A DNA stretch of 64,000 nt from Acorus gramineus (Eukaryota > Streptophyta > Magnoliopsida > Acorales > Acoraceae). The DNA is taken from NCBI GenBank assembly GCA_030737835.1, contig CM060849.1:14923216-14987215 (forward strand), read 5' to 3'. Position numbers and translations under genes: made by a program. Below, in pieces: positions 1 through 13,619 of this stretch. The notes below the pieces were generated by a model. It made no database searches. It was not told the DNA's origin and was given only the letters and a program-made list of their open reading frames with translations. How positions within the stretch are numbered: position 1 is the stretch's first letter; each line of letters begins with the position of its first letter.

Positions 1-744
1 AAATAACTTTTTTTAGCTATTCTCATCTATTCTTCATTATTCTTGCCTTATATTCCACGCCATACAGGGGTCAAACTTTTTAGGCTTGTTCACTCCTATT
101 TTCCGCTTCTACTACCAAACAGGAGCTAAGAGTCCAATTTTCTTAACCATACCTATGGACATAGCTCTTTCCATTATTCAAGTACATATTTCAATTTTTA
201 TGAAACTAAATATATGACTGTTCCTTAACATTTTACAGCCCGTTTTACAACCCCATACGTTATGATAACATAATATATACTACACTATCATAGTATATGA
301 CCCGATTTTTTTTTTTCATTTTTTTATAATGAAAAAAAATACACTAATGTATCTTAATATATACTTCATTTCATATAACAGCATGCACTTCGCACTTCAA
401 AAAGGTGAGTGTATGATTTAAAAAAAAAAAAAAGGATGGACTGCAATTGGGATTGCAATGGAGGCTCCGTCTATCTTTTTCCTTCTGAATAAATAAAAAA
501 GAACAGTGCTAGGCAGATCCTTGCATGCATATTTTGGTGAAAATTGTGTACTTCATTTAAATAAACATATATGCATGAAGTACATAAACTCCACTGAACA
601 GTATATATTCTCTCTGAGATTGTGGGAGTTGAAGTTTAAGATTATGAAGCCGGAAAATATTATTAATTTAGTCATAATGTACAGAAAAAAATATACATAA
701 AAATAAATAAATTACCAGGTCAAGAGCTTCAAGGACAAGCTCCC
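1..744. other. Intergenic DNA downstream of TAF4
   Basis: No gene is visible. Positions about 230-480 hold a copy of a dispersed AT-rich repeat marked by the words CCCCATACGTTATGAT, TATATACTACACTATCATAG and CATTTCATATAACA. Recognisable relatives lie near 12.9, 17.1, 23.2 and 39.1 kb. The short reading frame at 506-700 has no family resemblance and is probably chance. The TAF4 3' untranslated region should lie just left of 745, on the minus strand. Confidence 0.6.
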
Positions 745-3700
745 TTACTCCGATGGAGAAGTGGTGCTCTGTCTCTCATACAGTCGATACAACAGAGGCG
801 ACTTTGCCATTTGAGGCTCCCTTTCAAGTACAGCAATAACATCTTTAATGGAGATGGTGCGAGTAACTTTCGAAAGAGGCATCGGAGAAAGATTCCTTCC
901 CAGTCTCCTTCCAGCCCCTACTCATGTCATTCACTATATCAAAAACATCACCCGAAATACATAATCACATAAAAAAGAGTTAAAACTATGGTTACCGGAA
1001 GTAGAAGTGTTGAGGCCTCTCTTTTCTGTTTGGTTATCGCGCATGGCTTTCATGGAGGACATAGACCTTCGGGTCACATCCTTGCTGGGCTGTGAAGCAG
1101 ATGGTCCGGCCACGCCTCCTTCACGCTTCTGACGCGCTTGTTCGGCCATCAGTTGCCACTTTGATAGCATATCGTCTCCTCCAACGGCAACTCGAGCCGC
1201 TACATTTGCAGCTGTTGTCCTCATTTTATCGTCTTCTTCTTTATTTACCTTATCATGGGTTGGAAAGAATTAAAGGCTGGGGAAAATGGCCCCCACATAA
1301 ACAAAGCTTTATTTTGATCACACGTACCTTGAGCGCCTTTACACGGGTTTCATCCTTCTCTTTCTCGGCATCCACTCCTGCGCTCCCATCAGTCTGCATT
1401 CACCAAATTACAATTAGTTCTCTTTAACAAGGTTAATGCAGTTAGTTCTAAAACCCACAGATAATATTAGAGGTCAATCTCAAAAGGCGTATGGATAAAT
1501 AAATTGGAACTGGAATTTTGATAGAACACAACAGTAAAGCATAAGGGGTACATTGGTCCGGATGCATTCCCCGCTTTGTGAAATCCAACCTCGGAAATAC
1601 AATGATGACTTTCAAACTGGCTCCCAGCTATGATGTTCCTTATGTTTAAAATGAATTATGCATTCACCACTTCAACAGTGTTACACACATATAGTGGAAA
1701 CAGAGTCTGCTGTAGATAGATAACCTGTGAGCAATGAAAACTTCCTCGTGAAACCAATAATGTCTCACATTCCCACTTTATATCCAGTACTCTGCTCCAT
1801 CCCATTTATATGTCAAGCAGATTCTATATTTTGTCGGGGGTGGGTCACCCTAATTATTTCTCCACTAGTGAGTCCAGAGGGATATATCACAGATGCCTCG
1901 AGGACGTAAAAGGATATCACCCTCAGTGATCCTGCAACAATGTGCTGGTTTGCAGAGCACCTTACCATTGCTCCAAGCAATGGCCCATAGATTTCTTTAT
2001 GATTTTGGAAATACAATCTCAGTGAACCCCACAATATTCATTAATGATTATGCACAACGGAAATTTCATGCCACATTGAGTGAGAAATATCATATCCATT
2101 TGGCATCACCAGAACAAAGAACAAATAAGAAATTTACTAGACATTAATTATGTGAAGATAGGAAGATGAGAAAAGGTTGGAGGACTAGCAGATGAATAAT
2201 TGAAATCAAGGAGAAGAAGACTAGATCTGTCTTACGCATAGTGTCTCCAAGGTGAAAAAACCAATTCCAATGTGCTCAAGTGGTTTTGCGTTTTCCGTTT
2301 GTACTAGAATGTATATAGTACAGATGGTGCAGGGTTGCCCATGATCTCCATGATCGAAAGAATAAATTTCTAGAAAGAATTCAACTTAATTCTAAATCAA
2401 ACACAGATTAAGTACCTGCAAATTCTGGACATAACTTTATAAAATGTAACATGGACAATTCTCATCTAAATGCCTAACTACTACTCATCCTGTAGAAACC
2501 CTTTTGTCGACAAGCCAGGATGCCCTCATATATTACTAAGATTATTTTGTCCACTTTCATGTTTTTCCTATGGATGAACTGCCACCCATGTGTAAAAGAA
2601 ATCTTCCTGTCCCCCTTAACCACATTTAAATCCCCCTCTTTTCTTTTATCAAAGCATCTATTTTATCATCTTTTCTCTCCTGCCCACCCTTCCCATAAGT
2701 GTCTTCTTAATCTTAAGGCCAATCTATTATTCTCTATATCTTTCATTTTATTCAATATCCACCTGATTCCCTTTAACCGTAAATTTAACTTCCTACACAA
2801 CCCAAAAATCAGAAAAAACTAGCATTCAAACTCACAGAATTCTGAACCTTAATTCCAAAACATCTCACCATCTATTCAGATATATTTTAGGTTAGGATAA
2901 GTTTTTTCCCCTCACTGTAGGACTGTCAGATATCGATACCCTGTTTTACAATAATATCCATAATTAATGCAAAAGATAACAGGGATGTGTTAAACGCTGG
3001 CTTTAAGGAGAAAAGGAATAGGTCTAAAGCGAAACTTAGGTTGAACAAAGCAGTTATATGGATTCACTTTAGTATTGAGAACAAGACATCATATCAATGA
3101 GGCAAGTCGATTTCTGAGCTCGTGGATAGAACTTCTAAATTCAAACAAAAAATATTTCACTATAGCAGACAGCAGTTTATAGAATCAAAATACGCACATC
3201 ATTTTGTTTTCGGAGTTTTTCAGCTTCTTCAGCCTGCTTTTTATCCCAGATCTCCTTTGCTTCACGATTCATCATCATGATTTGACGTTGGACATCTGAC
3301 GTGATGGAAATTCGGTGCCGTGCCTTTTCAACATCAACCCTCTACGTAAAAACACAAGTTAAACATAAGAAACTTCTGGGCAAATAGTATAAAAGAGAAA
3401 CATAAGTAATTGATAAGATGAAGAAAATAGTAACCTGTTTAGATAGTCTTATCAGATTACTAATAAATCCCCGCATTCGCTCCTCCACGCACTGAAAATT
3501 TAATTATTATCTTAACAGTGATCCTATAGCCAAGGAAGAGCTAAGGTGGTATCTCACCATTGATAGGCAACGTTCTACATCATTGCTTACACTCTTTAAA
3601 CCACATTTGGACACTGCAAACAATTAACACAAGATTCTTTTTTAACTTCTAATATGACTTCTTCTAAAATTGCAGAAGAACAAACACATTGATCACGATA

Positions 3701-4293
3701 AAAGAAACTATAACTGATTTCTGCTATTTTTTTCTGAAGGGGTTCCTTCTGGAGAATTAGCTTTTCTTCTTCTTCCTGCACGACTCTTCTAGTTGCTTCT
3801 GATGCTCGACTTTCCTCCTTATGAGTAGACAATAGCTGTTCTTCCTCTTCCTGGTCCAAAAAACAAAAAACAACTGCTTGAGCTCATGGAGTTGAATCAT
3901 CAGCTCCGATTATTAGACATGCACACACTTATAATTGTAAAAGATGTCTTCTGCAGATGAACACTTCATGGCAGATATCATAAGGAAGAAAAGGAGGGAA
4001 AAAACATACCCTTAGGTTCACTCCACTGACAGCTGTGACATCATTAAGTTGCTCAATGCTCTGCTCCAGTAGATCCCCAGACACCTTTTGCTTTTTGCTA
4101 TGCAATTATGCAAAACATAGAGAAAGGATACATTATCCTGAGGTCATATAAAATGAAATGAGAATGGTTTTCTTTTTTAAAGGTAAGATGAGTTCAACCA
4201 CAGAGCCTCTTGGGTGCAAATATCTTGTCACCAATTGAGGTACAGGTCTGACTCTTGGTACAATGGAAATATCTGAATGCATGATATTGGAAC

Positions 4294-4332
<39 letters not shown>

Positions 4333-7300
4333 TTCACCTAGGCTGGGGTGAGGGAGTGCCAAGTGTTTCAAGAGGTTTTTTCTGACCAATGGCAGGTTTC
4401 TTTGGCGGAGTCCTTAAATTAGCTCCACCAAGTACTGGTGGTGCTGCAGAAGAGACTGGAGGACGCATCTGATATACCATAAAACGAGCTCGTCAGCGTT
4501 TAACAACAATCAACCACATGAAGATGATGCTAAGTTATGAAGGTACACCAACAGCCAAAGATAACCATAAGAACCACAGTTATGTCAAAATAAAAAAGAA
4601 GTCCTCTTCACATAACACATCATGAAAAATGTGAACAATGAAAACTAGAAACACTGACAAGCATAAGAAAATCAACCAACTTTTTTTGGGAATCAAGGGT
4701 TATCATTTTCTACAGGTGACTTCAATAACCATAAGATACAGATCTAATACAATCAATTCAATACTGGAAAGCACACTACTCTCAAAAAGACAAAGGATAC
4801 CCTAGGACAACATAGGATACGACTAAAGTGCTTTTGTCCCAATTTAACCAGGTTCAGGAAATACCAATTTACCTAGAAAGAAAAATTTTCAACAATCAAA
4901 TTGATCCTTCTAGTAAGGATGAAAATAGAAAAACAGATACCTGCAATGTTGGGTCTGCCTGGCTCACCAAGGAACCTGAAATTGGATTTGCAGTGGTTAG
5001 ACTAGCAGATGGAGAAAAACCAATTCTAGAAGACTGAATATCAATCGGTTCATCCTTTAAAGATCCAGAAGCCACATTCACTGGATTTGCTCCAAAAGAA
5101 GGTGAGGCCTGGTGAGCTGGAAATCGGGGCTTATTCTGCTGGTCATATGTCTTTTCAGTCGGTTCTTGTTTAACATTAATTGTTGATGAGATAGAAGAAC
5201 TCTTATATTCCTTATTTACTGATTGTTGCCATGCATTAGAACTTTGTGTTAATACTGTTTTGTTTGAGGCATGGGAGAAAGATCCAGCATGCAATCTTAA
5301 GGGATCACTTATACTATTCTGCAATTCATACATGGGAGCACTTATAATGTTCATGGATGGAGATGCTCCCATCTGATTAGAAGCCATGCCTTGATGGACT
5401 GGTGTTTGCCTCATTTGCTGATCCTGGATTTGGGGTCTACTAGCAGTAGCTGCAGCACCTGTGGATGGTCTGGGAAATGTTGGAACATGCCCCCCATACA
5501 TTGGAACTGGTGACTGAGAAAAATGTGGATGCTGTTGTTGCCTGTTTATTTCTTGGAGCGACATCATGGATATATCCTTTCCTTGGTTGGTCATATTGAC
5601 ACTTGTGGCAGCTGCTTGGTTGGCATGAATCATCGAACCCTCTTTCTGATTGTCGATGCCTTTGGGCCTCAGGCCACTTATCTCTGTGGCAGTAAAGGCA
5701 TAAATCAACCTACACATCAGCCTTTGAAGACATAAAATACAGTCTGCAGAGGAAGAGATATAGGACCTTTCTGCTGTTGTGCTTGTGGAAAAGAATGTTG
5801 TATGAATGATTGGGCTTCAGTCAATGGTGGAGCACTACGAGAAGGCATGGATAGTGACTGGGCTGAAGCTTGAGATGTTGAAGGATGTTGCTGTGGATTA
5901 GCCTGTGAATTCTTTGCAGCCTGAGCCTGTAGCTGTTGCAATTATACAAGAAATGGAAGTTTCAAGAAGGGGGATTAGATTTCCCAAAACGTTTTAGGAG
6001 ATTTAGCACTCCACCACATAACATGCATATGCATTATTCTCAGTATTGCAATAACACAAAACTACTATAAATCTAACTTAACCAGGGGAAGGCACACACT
6101 CAGACATTTCAGTTTTTCTTTAATATATGAGTAATTTCATCATTTACTTGACACCTTAGAACAAAATAAATACCGTTTATGATTTCTTCCTTGGAAATCC
6201 CTGTCTCAACAGAATGCTAGTCTTGGAGTTAATTTCATGATGAAGTCTAAAAATAGGTTTAAGATAGTATATTTTCAACTGTGTAAGTTTGCAAATAGCT
6301 TCCAGGGTTCTACTCATTTGGGTAAAAAATTAAATAGTAGTATATATGACTTACCTGAGACTGCACTTTCTGAACAGCCTGTCTTAGCATCGTTTCTCCC
6401 ACTATGTTACGGATGACTCGTAAAAAATCATCTTTCGTGACTTCATTATTCTAACGACAAGAAGAAAATGTAAAATTATTCAGGGCAAAGCCAAGAACCA
6501 ACCCAATTAGAGCAAAGTAACGAGGTTAGCCACACCCATGTCAAAGGCCAACCTTCAATTTGGCAAAAATTTGGTGAAGCTGCATGGTGCGGTCTTTATC
6601 TAGGTTGGAAAGCAAAACTGGCATCATCCTCTGAAATGGAATGCCAGAACCAGGTTTAGCACGCCTCATTGCATGTTCTGCACCAGCAGTCTCATTCAAT
6701 TGTTGTAGCTTTTGATGTTGGCTCTCTCCGCGTAGAAATCTTTCCTGTTCTGAACTTTGAATAGAACGCATATCAGAAACAGTTCCCTGAGGTCTTTCGA
6801 CAAACTGAGTCTGTTTTGGTACTAGCTGTTGCTTTTGATCATCATTCGGGGGCTGCTTCTGCTGCGACAGCAACTGATCAGTTTCTGGTTGACTAGCAGT
6901 ATGTTGGTGCTCATTCTCTACGCCAGGCTCCACACATGTAGGATTTTGAGATGGTTGCTGCTCTTGATGCTTAAGATGTTGCTTCTCTTCTTCTTGATTT
7001 TTCTGAGGAAGATTTTCCTCTGCAACAGAAGTTGGCCATTCACTAGACAGATTATTTGCAGTAGAACTACTTGCTTGCGATAATATTCCTGTCAAATGTG
7101 GGGAACATAAATGGAAAAAGATAACACTCTGAAAAGGAACATATATATGGGAAAAGAAAGCAAATAAATATTAGCATTTGAACTTCATTAAATTCAACTG
7201 AAATTCATCATACCAAGCCCTAAATGATAATGCAAATAAACATTCTGAGGAAAGCGGACAATGTACATAGGTAAATAACCTAAGACAACAACAAGAACTC

Positions 7301-10300
7301 TGCATCTATTTTATATCACGCAAGATATAATCATATAAAGTAGGGTATTAGACATACAATTTTTTCTCCCACCACCAGAGGAAGGCAGAAAGAGTATCAG
7401 GACAAGGACATGATTCAACCCTGATCGTTGGGACTAAGAAAAGAATCTTAAGCTCAAAATCAAGTGGACATCAGGGGAATTTTTACATCATTTACGTCTA
7501 TACTTCACATCAATCTTTAGTTCTACATGTGCATGAAATTCCATCATAGTTGTCTGGGAGATGCTTAGGTGACTAGGCAATCCGTATGGGCCTAAGTGGT
7601 CTGCCTAGTCAACAACACCTAGGCCTCTATACACTCCTAAGCATGTCTGTCCTACCTCAAAGTACTAAATGGATCGGTGGGACACTCAATGAACTTGGCT
7701 CATTTATCATGACAGTTGAGATTAAAACAAATAAATATCTACGATTCTAATAAGATAGAGCTTTATTACACACAATCATTTTTCCAGTCTCAATTCTAGT
7801 CCCATATACCTCGATAGTGTCATACACTCACGTTAACAAGGTGTATACCTCGTTAGAAATTTTTCACATTTTCTATAAATGGATCCCTTTCATTGGAGTA
7901 TATAATTCATTTTTTTATAAAAACACATGCCTCATTAGACAAGATATGCTATTTTTAAAAAATCCAAAACATATGGGGATTGGAATTGGGGCTGGAAAAA
8001 AGACTCTTTCGTAACATTTTCCGTTAAAATAACATAAAAAGATAGCTAACCTAATTGTTTTGATTGAAAAAACTGACCTAACTAAAAAAATTAACTTTTT
8101 CAATATCTCATTCATTGATTCATGAAAAAGAAAATCAAAATATTAATTTAAAATACATGATGAAAATATTTTAATAGTCATACATTGATTTTCTTAATTT
8201 TTTACTATCCAACAAACCACAATAAATAGACAAAGTAGTATCATACAAAAGTAGTAGTTCAATGGTAGGTTTGTTCCGAATAGGGATGAGAGGAGATAAA
8301 AGAAAGAAAAAAAAACAAAACAAATGGGCCACATGAGAGGGTTAGGGGTGAGTTTGTAAATGGGCTATCTACTGACATGCCTCTCTTCCCACCCAATATG
8401 CCATCATCAGTAATTTTTTTAAAAAAAAGATATTGGAACTTTTATTAACTAAAAGCCCCCAGACAAGAGGAGACAAGGGATCCAATTAGAAAGTACAAAT
8501 AAATGAAAATTCGAAAAGATCAGATTCCTGATCGAAATAAATATATAAAAAACTAACTCCTCATAAACCAGGATAGACCCATAATAGATGAAGGATTTTC
8601 AACTTGAAATTGTAGCTTCTCCCAATCTCGAAACAAGAACAAAATAAGAGCCCACATATTCTCCACATACTCTCTTTTATTTTTAAAGATAACTTCGTTA
8701 CGTGTCAACCAAATACTTCAACAAACCGCTTGAGAAATAAGCCATTGAAATGTAGCATCATTACTACAGTCTCTTTTTTTCCTTCTCTTCCGGAATAAAT
8801 TCCACATCTCATCAATATTAAGAAAACAACAAGGAGCATCAATAGCCTAGCCTATCAACGACCATATGTCCAAAGCAAAAAGACATCTAAAGAATAAGTG
8901 TTCTCTGTTTTCCTCGGCTCCCCCGCATAAAATACACGATGGTTGAAGGACAACGCAGCCCCCTAACCCCCGATATGCCGCATGACCAATCCCCGATGGA
9001 TTAATTTGTAACCTTCACTTTGATATACAAGCACCAGTAGAAATGTCTACCTTTTTCCAAAAAAAAAATGGTAGGTTTGTTCTCTCTACCTTCCCAACCC
9101 ACTTCGCATTCTAACCTCATACTTTTCATTTATATAAATATATTCTCATTTCAGTTTCACTTCTACAAAAAAAACCACTGCATGAATAATTAAAAATTAT
9201 CATCTTAAATATACATGTCTAATTAAGCGCTGCCTAGTCACGCTTAGGCGCAACTACACAGCTAGGCGCATAGCAACTGCCTATGCTCACCTGGCCGCCT
9301 GGACAATTAAGAATGCCATGAACTCCATCCATCGGGCAACCCACTATTTATTCTTGCCCCACATTGATCAAAGAAATTTCTATAACAGTTTGAATCCAAA
9401 AACCAAAGGACTGAATAATAAGAAATTTTGCTTTATTGTTTTGGTAGCCTCTTTTCCTTCTTCTTCGAAACCAGTTCCAAGTGTCTCCCAAATTATTGGA
9501 AATCACCTCTCACCTAAAGAGCCAAGCAACATTTGCCATATTGTTGCGCTATACGAGCAAACATAGAAGATGATCCTTTGTTTCTTCATCAATGCAACAT
9601 AGCTCACAAATGATATTTCATAATTTACCCACTTCAATCAACTAGCCATTATAGGGATCTTGTATTGGGAAAATAACCATATAAAGCAACAAATCTTCAA
9701 TAAGGAGATGACTTTTTGTGCTTTTCACTAATAGTTACTTTTACTTCAAGAACTACAAATGTCACACAAAATATTAACCCATGGCACAGCGAGCATGTGT
9801 CACCTCTCCTTTCTCTTCTTTCAGACTATAACCCCATCCCTCCTCATGTTCATAATCCAAACCATCCATTAGATATTATACACTTCTTTCTTTTTACTCT
9901 TCAAATGTCCAACCACCAAATTTATCCCTTCTTTCAACTATTTATCATAATCAAGCACCACCCAACTCAAAACCTCCAAGGCTTGTGGGGGCTAAGCCGT
10001 CCCCACGTCAAGCTTCATTGGATAATTCTGATAGGGGCAGCATCTCTATTTTATCCAAGGGACACCATTTGATCTAATATGAATGCCCCAACCCATTTAT
10101 TTAATAAATAAATGAATAAATAAATAAACTGAACAGGACCTAGTTTATGAGGCAAAAAAAAAACATGAAAAGGTCATGCACTGGTGAAATCCAGATGGTT
10201 AATCATCTTTCGGACACCCTAGACAATTTCAACCCATTTAATAATGATTTTCTGCAAAAAAAAAAAAAAAAAACTAAGGCTCTCTAAAACATTTCCAAGG

Positions 10301-10702
10301 TTTCAAATTTCAGAAGAAAACCCTAATTTCTTGCCCTCTCGCCTAAGCATTTGCCCGTGAAGAGTTTTTTTTGCCTAAAAAAATCAAATTTTCTTGTGAA
10401 ACAAATTATTGAACGATTAAACATCAAGAACTAGCAAAAATCATACCGGTGGCATTCGAATCGGATGGCTGAGAAACAGGCACGTCTCCGCCGATGTCCC
10501 TGTTGAGGGCCGCCGTGAACGCCTCCACGTCCGCTCCTGAATGCATCGTCTCGTCCTGAAAACACACAATATACGCTCAAAAAGATACATAAGAAAACAA
10601 GATCTCCACATTGACGGAAAATCTCGAATTCTTGGAGGAACAACGATTGAAGGAGTACGAGACCTCGTCCTCTTCGAGTAGTTTCATGATCGATGGGTCC
10701 AT
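745..10702 (-). CDS. TAF4: TFIID subunit TAF4 (TAF4b-like), complete 15-exon gene
   Basis: Scaffold subunit of the general transcription factor TFIID, acting in the nucleus at RNA polymerase II promoters. Coding exons, 5' to 3': 10664-10702, 10447-10555, 6553-7088, 6355-6450, 5767-5935, 4941-5683, 4338-4468, 4010-4097, 3715-3850, 3558-3613, 3435-3491, 3198-3341, 1328-1393, 996-1248, 745-917. All introns are GT-AG and all phases agree, giving 931 residues. The protein starts [15 protein letters not shown], as in other plant TAF4s. A plant RST domain spans about residues 193-260 ([18 protein letters not shown], then [16 protein letters not shown]). A Q/S/P-rich middle follows (to about 564). 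The conserved TAF4 C-terminal region begins near 607 ([19 protein letters not shown]) and includes [52 protein letters not shown] and a terminal [17 protein letters not shown] helix. Weakest junctions: the exon 5 acceptor (5935 or 5929) and its GTCC donor. Intron 2 is 3.36 kb and full of transposons; the intron at 1394-3197 looks empty. Confidence 0.96.
1394..3197 (-). other. TAF4 intron 12 (1.8 kb)
   Basis: Bounded by a GTGCGT donor after the codons for KLRKQND and an AG acceptor before [16 protein letters not shown] looked for further TAF4 exons or a nested gene and saw neither. The short frames inside (for example 1893-2147 and 2520-2822) resemble no family and have no splice-site support. 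Confidence 0.7.
7545..9311. mobile_element. hAT-like terminal-inverted-repeat element in TAF4 intron 2
   Basis: The left end reads CATAGTTGTCTGGGAGATGC and the reverse complement of the right end reads CTTAATTGTCCAGGCGGCC. Both continue into CCTAGG/TAGGCG-rich subterminal sequence. The flanks are AATTCCAT (7537-7544) and AATGCCAT (9312-9319), an 8-bp target-site duplication with one mismatch; 8 bp is typical of the hAT superfamily. A second family member with a perfect 8-bp duplication lies at 45063-45651. No transposase is visible, so the element is non-autonomous. A LINE tail sits inside it (8277-9066). Confidence 0.75.
8277..9066 (-). mobile_element. LINE (non-LTR) ORF2 C-terminal remnant nested in the hAT-like element
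   Basis: On the minus strand, about 9000-8560 reads as the zinc-finger end (zf-RVT) of a plant L1-type ORF2: [16 protein letters not shown], then [10 protein letters not shown], then TRNEVIFKN. At least two in-frame stops interrupt it. Near 8430 the minus strand reads TTAATAAAAGTTCC followed by a short T/A tract, a usual plant LINE 3' end. The unit is bracketed by a 16-bp direct repeat, AATGGTAGGTTTGTTC, at 8261-8276 and 9067-9082. About 120 bp of non-LINE sequence lies between the LINE 3' end and the left repeat, so the duplication may include transduced flanking DNA or belong to a composite insertion. Confidence 0.75.
9320..9715 (-). mobile_element. Second LINE ORF2 tail remnant in TAF4 intron 2
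   Basis: On the minus strand, about 9620-9520 encodes [16 protein letters not shown], a zf-RVT motif (paired cysteines, then His and Cys) of plant LINE ORF2. It then shifts to a frame reading [14 protein letters not shown]. It is frameshifted and lacks the reverse transcriptase. It is distinct in sequence from the LINE tail at 8277-9066, so it is a separate insertion. Confidence 0.65.
9716..10446 (-). other. Remainder of TAF4 intron 2 next to exon 2
   Basis: No coding feature is recognised. The plus-strand frame at 9716-10072 (118 codons) lies wholly inside the intron, resembles no family and is probably chance. A TAAA/AAAT microsatellite lies at about 10100-10128. Confidence 0.55.
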
Positions 10703-13605
10703 GGCGATGATCCGTAGTTCGATTTCACGGATTTAGGGTTTGGATTTGCTTTTTTTCCCTCCCCTTTTTTTATATCAGAAAAGTTTTCGGTGATCTTTCA
10801 CTGACTCCGACTCCATTTATATCAATTTTTGCGCGTGTTTCCTTTTCCGGGTAACTATTAATTGGGGACATATCATATGATACATTCAAGAAAAAATATC
10901 CCAAAAAATAAAAATAAAAAATTTCTAAAGTTTGAAAATACTCAACTCAATTGATAAATTATATGAAAAAATATTAACTTCATATTTAGAATATTTCACA
11001 CACACTTAATTGATAAATTTTAATAAAATAAAAAATAATTTTTACTTAAGAATGAGTAGTGAACTTTGACAAAAATTAATATTACTAAATTTTAGATAAA
11101 ATTTTGGACATTCATGATTGTAGAAGATAGTTTTAAAAATTTATTCATTAAAATTATTTAAAAATTCCTGTTTAAGTTATTTATACGCTGTAATGTATAA
11201 ATTTTTTTAAAAAAATATGTTAATATTTAAAATATATAATACAAAATCTTCTAAAATGTAAAAATGATATATTTGTCCATATTGATTCTTGAGATGGTGC
11301 TCTTAAAAAAAATATAAAATTTATTTTCAAATAAAAATTAATTTTTAGGTTAAAGTTTTTAGTTGAGTAGGTGTGTAAAACATTTTTAAATAAATGTGAA
11401 TGAGAAATTAATTATTAGATATAATAAAGGGTAACTAATTCATTTATATTGCATGATTCTCAAATGAAAATGTTTTAGGTACAAATTTAAAAAGTGGTTT
11501 ATTTGAATTTTTTTAGTCATTTAGAAAAAAAATTTGAGCATTTTCTCTACATTCAATCTGTTTTTTAGCTTGAAGTCCATCCTCAGCTTTTTATACTATC
11601 ATAATACAGTATATATTGCACTGATATAACGTATTTTTTAGAAAAAAAAATGTATTGATTTATTTAAATATATATTTTATGGTTTATAATAATATGTACT
11701 TTATTAAATGAAATATTTTTAAGAAAAAATCGAAATATTTATCATGATATCATTGTGTACATCCCTCTAATTAAAAAATAGTGCAAAATAAAAGGACTAA
11801 TGTAAAAAAAAATGATACACCAGCCTTAAAATTCACCCTAAAAATCATTATTTATCTTTTGTTTGTGGATGTATTTATATGAAATTTTTAGGTACTATAA
11901 ATGCATATGGATGTGAAAGCAATTCTTCAAACTGAGTGGATCAAAGTCCGAAGTGCAAATAGAAACCTTCAAAAATTTGTATTCAAGTCGATTTTTAATA
12001 AACTTGAATTGATTTGAACCGCTTTAAGTCCTAGGCTAGGGTCATCCCATGGCCAAACAGATCTTGCATTATAAAAAAAATTTTTGGTAAAAACTAGCTT
12101 TTTCATAATTGATTATTTTAATGAATTCATAGCATAAGCTATTTTACAAATTGATTTCAATGGGAGCCTAGGGTTCTCTTAGAAACAAAATTGGGCATAT
12201 TTTTCATTTTTATCATGAAGAATGTTAGAGACAATCATGCGCACTATCCCATATACAGTCTACACATGTTTTGATTTTTTTTAAATATTAAACCTCATCT
12301 AGTAATATATGTGCTTTAATAAAAAAATGTATATCACTCCATTTCAAATTGAATTAACTTATTTTTAGCAAATATAAAAATTAACAAGGTACATACCTCA
12401 CTTGATGGTATATACATGAAAATGTATATCACTTCATTAAGGAGGTGTATACCTCGTTTGATGGTTATGAAGGTATATGTACAGTTCGTGGGATTGTCCA
12501 TGCGGATCTCATGTAACAACGCTCTATTATTATACTTCATATATCATCTCTCTATCTTGCATGCTTTAACGTTGTTGACTTGAGTGTTGTTACATGCAGT
12601 CCACGAGAACTGTCTCATGAATAGCCCATCTATCTTGATAGACATGCATGAATGTATATCAATATATACCTCCATCAACGAGATATATACATTATTAGCA
12701 ATTTTTCATATTTTTCAGTCACTTGATACATGTAAGACATCATAAAGATGCATATACCTCATTAATCATTATATGAAATTTTTTATTTTTAAAACATCAA
12801 AATATGGATTGTCAGGCGAATTGGTCCTAACAATCCATGGACTTATGATTATAGTATATCAACCATGCCACAATTTGGAAAAGGAAAATGATATGTATAG
12901 CTCCATGTGCTACCCCATTCATAGTCTTCAATAGTTTTTTTTTTTTAAAAGTAGACACTCGCTTATTGAAATACATATTATTATAAAAAACAAAGTATAC
13001 ACTGAGATATATCAGTATATTTAAAATAAAAATAAAAAGATTTTAATTTTCATACATTACGATAGTGCAGTATATACTATGATCACGTAGTATGTATTAC
13101 ATTATCGTAGTGTGCGGTAGCTCAAAAACCGTCTCTACTGTAGACAGGTGTAAAAAGGATTGAATGCATTCTGTAATTATCAACACTCTTTTGAAAATGA
13201 CACTCTTCTTGAAGTTTAGTTAGTCTTTTCTTTTACCCATTTTGTAATTTTCTCAGTGTTCTATCTTTGTTGATTATTGCCTTGAGCAGAAAGAATGGAT
13301 AGGTATTCCAATTTGATAAACTTTGTAAATCAACATCTTTATATATTTATTTAATTGTAGTTAATTGTGTAATTTCTTGGTTTTCTGCCTCTTTTATTGC
13401 TGCTTTCAGTAGAAAGAATGAGATTACCACCAAAAACACATGAAAGAATTGAATTTACAATTTGATGTCTCTGATGTCTTTATACAATGAACACTTCTGA
13501 ATAAGATTGACTTTTATATGTGTGATCTTGTTGTTTATTGCTCCATAAATGAAGAATGGTTGTTCTTTAAAATCCATTGCAGCTGCAATTTCTACAAAAT
13601 AAACA
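10703..13605. other. Intergenic DNA upstream of TAF4
   Basis: The TAF4 promoter must lie just right of 10702; no clear TATA box is seen, only pyrimidine-rich sequence to about 10850. The rest is very AT-rich. About 12300-12480 has repeated GTATATACCTC/GTATATCACTTC words shared with 7775-7910, 19680-19800 and 62880-63050. About 12900-13140 carries a minus-oriented copy of the CTATGAT...TATATACT repeat family. I see no gene. Confidence 0.6.
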
Positions 13606-13619
13606 CTTTCGATGTTCTC

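Noticed and set aside
934-1427. Plus-strand frame 1092-1427 opposite TAF4 exons 13-14
   Set aside because: It is antisense to well-supported TAF4 coding exons and has no family resemblance.
9716-10072. 118-codon plus-strand frame
   Set aside because: It lies inside TAF4 intron 2, is low in complexity and matches nothing known.
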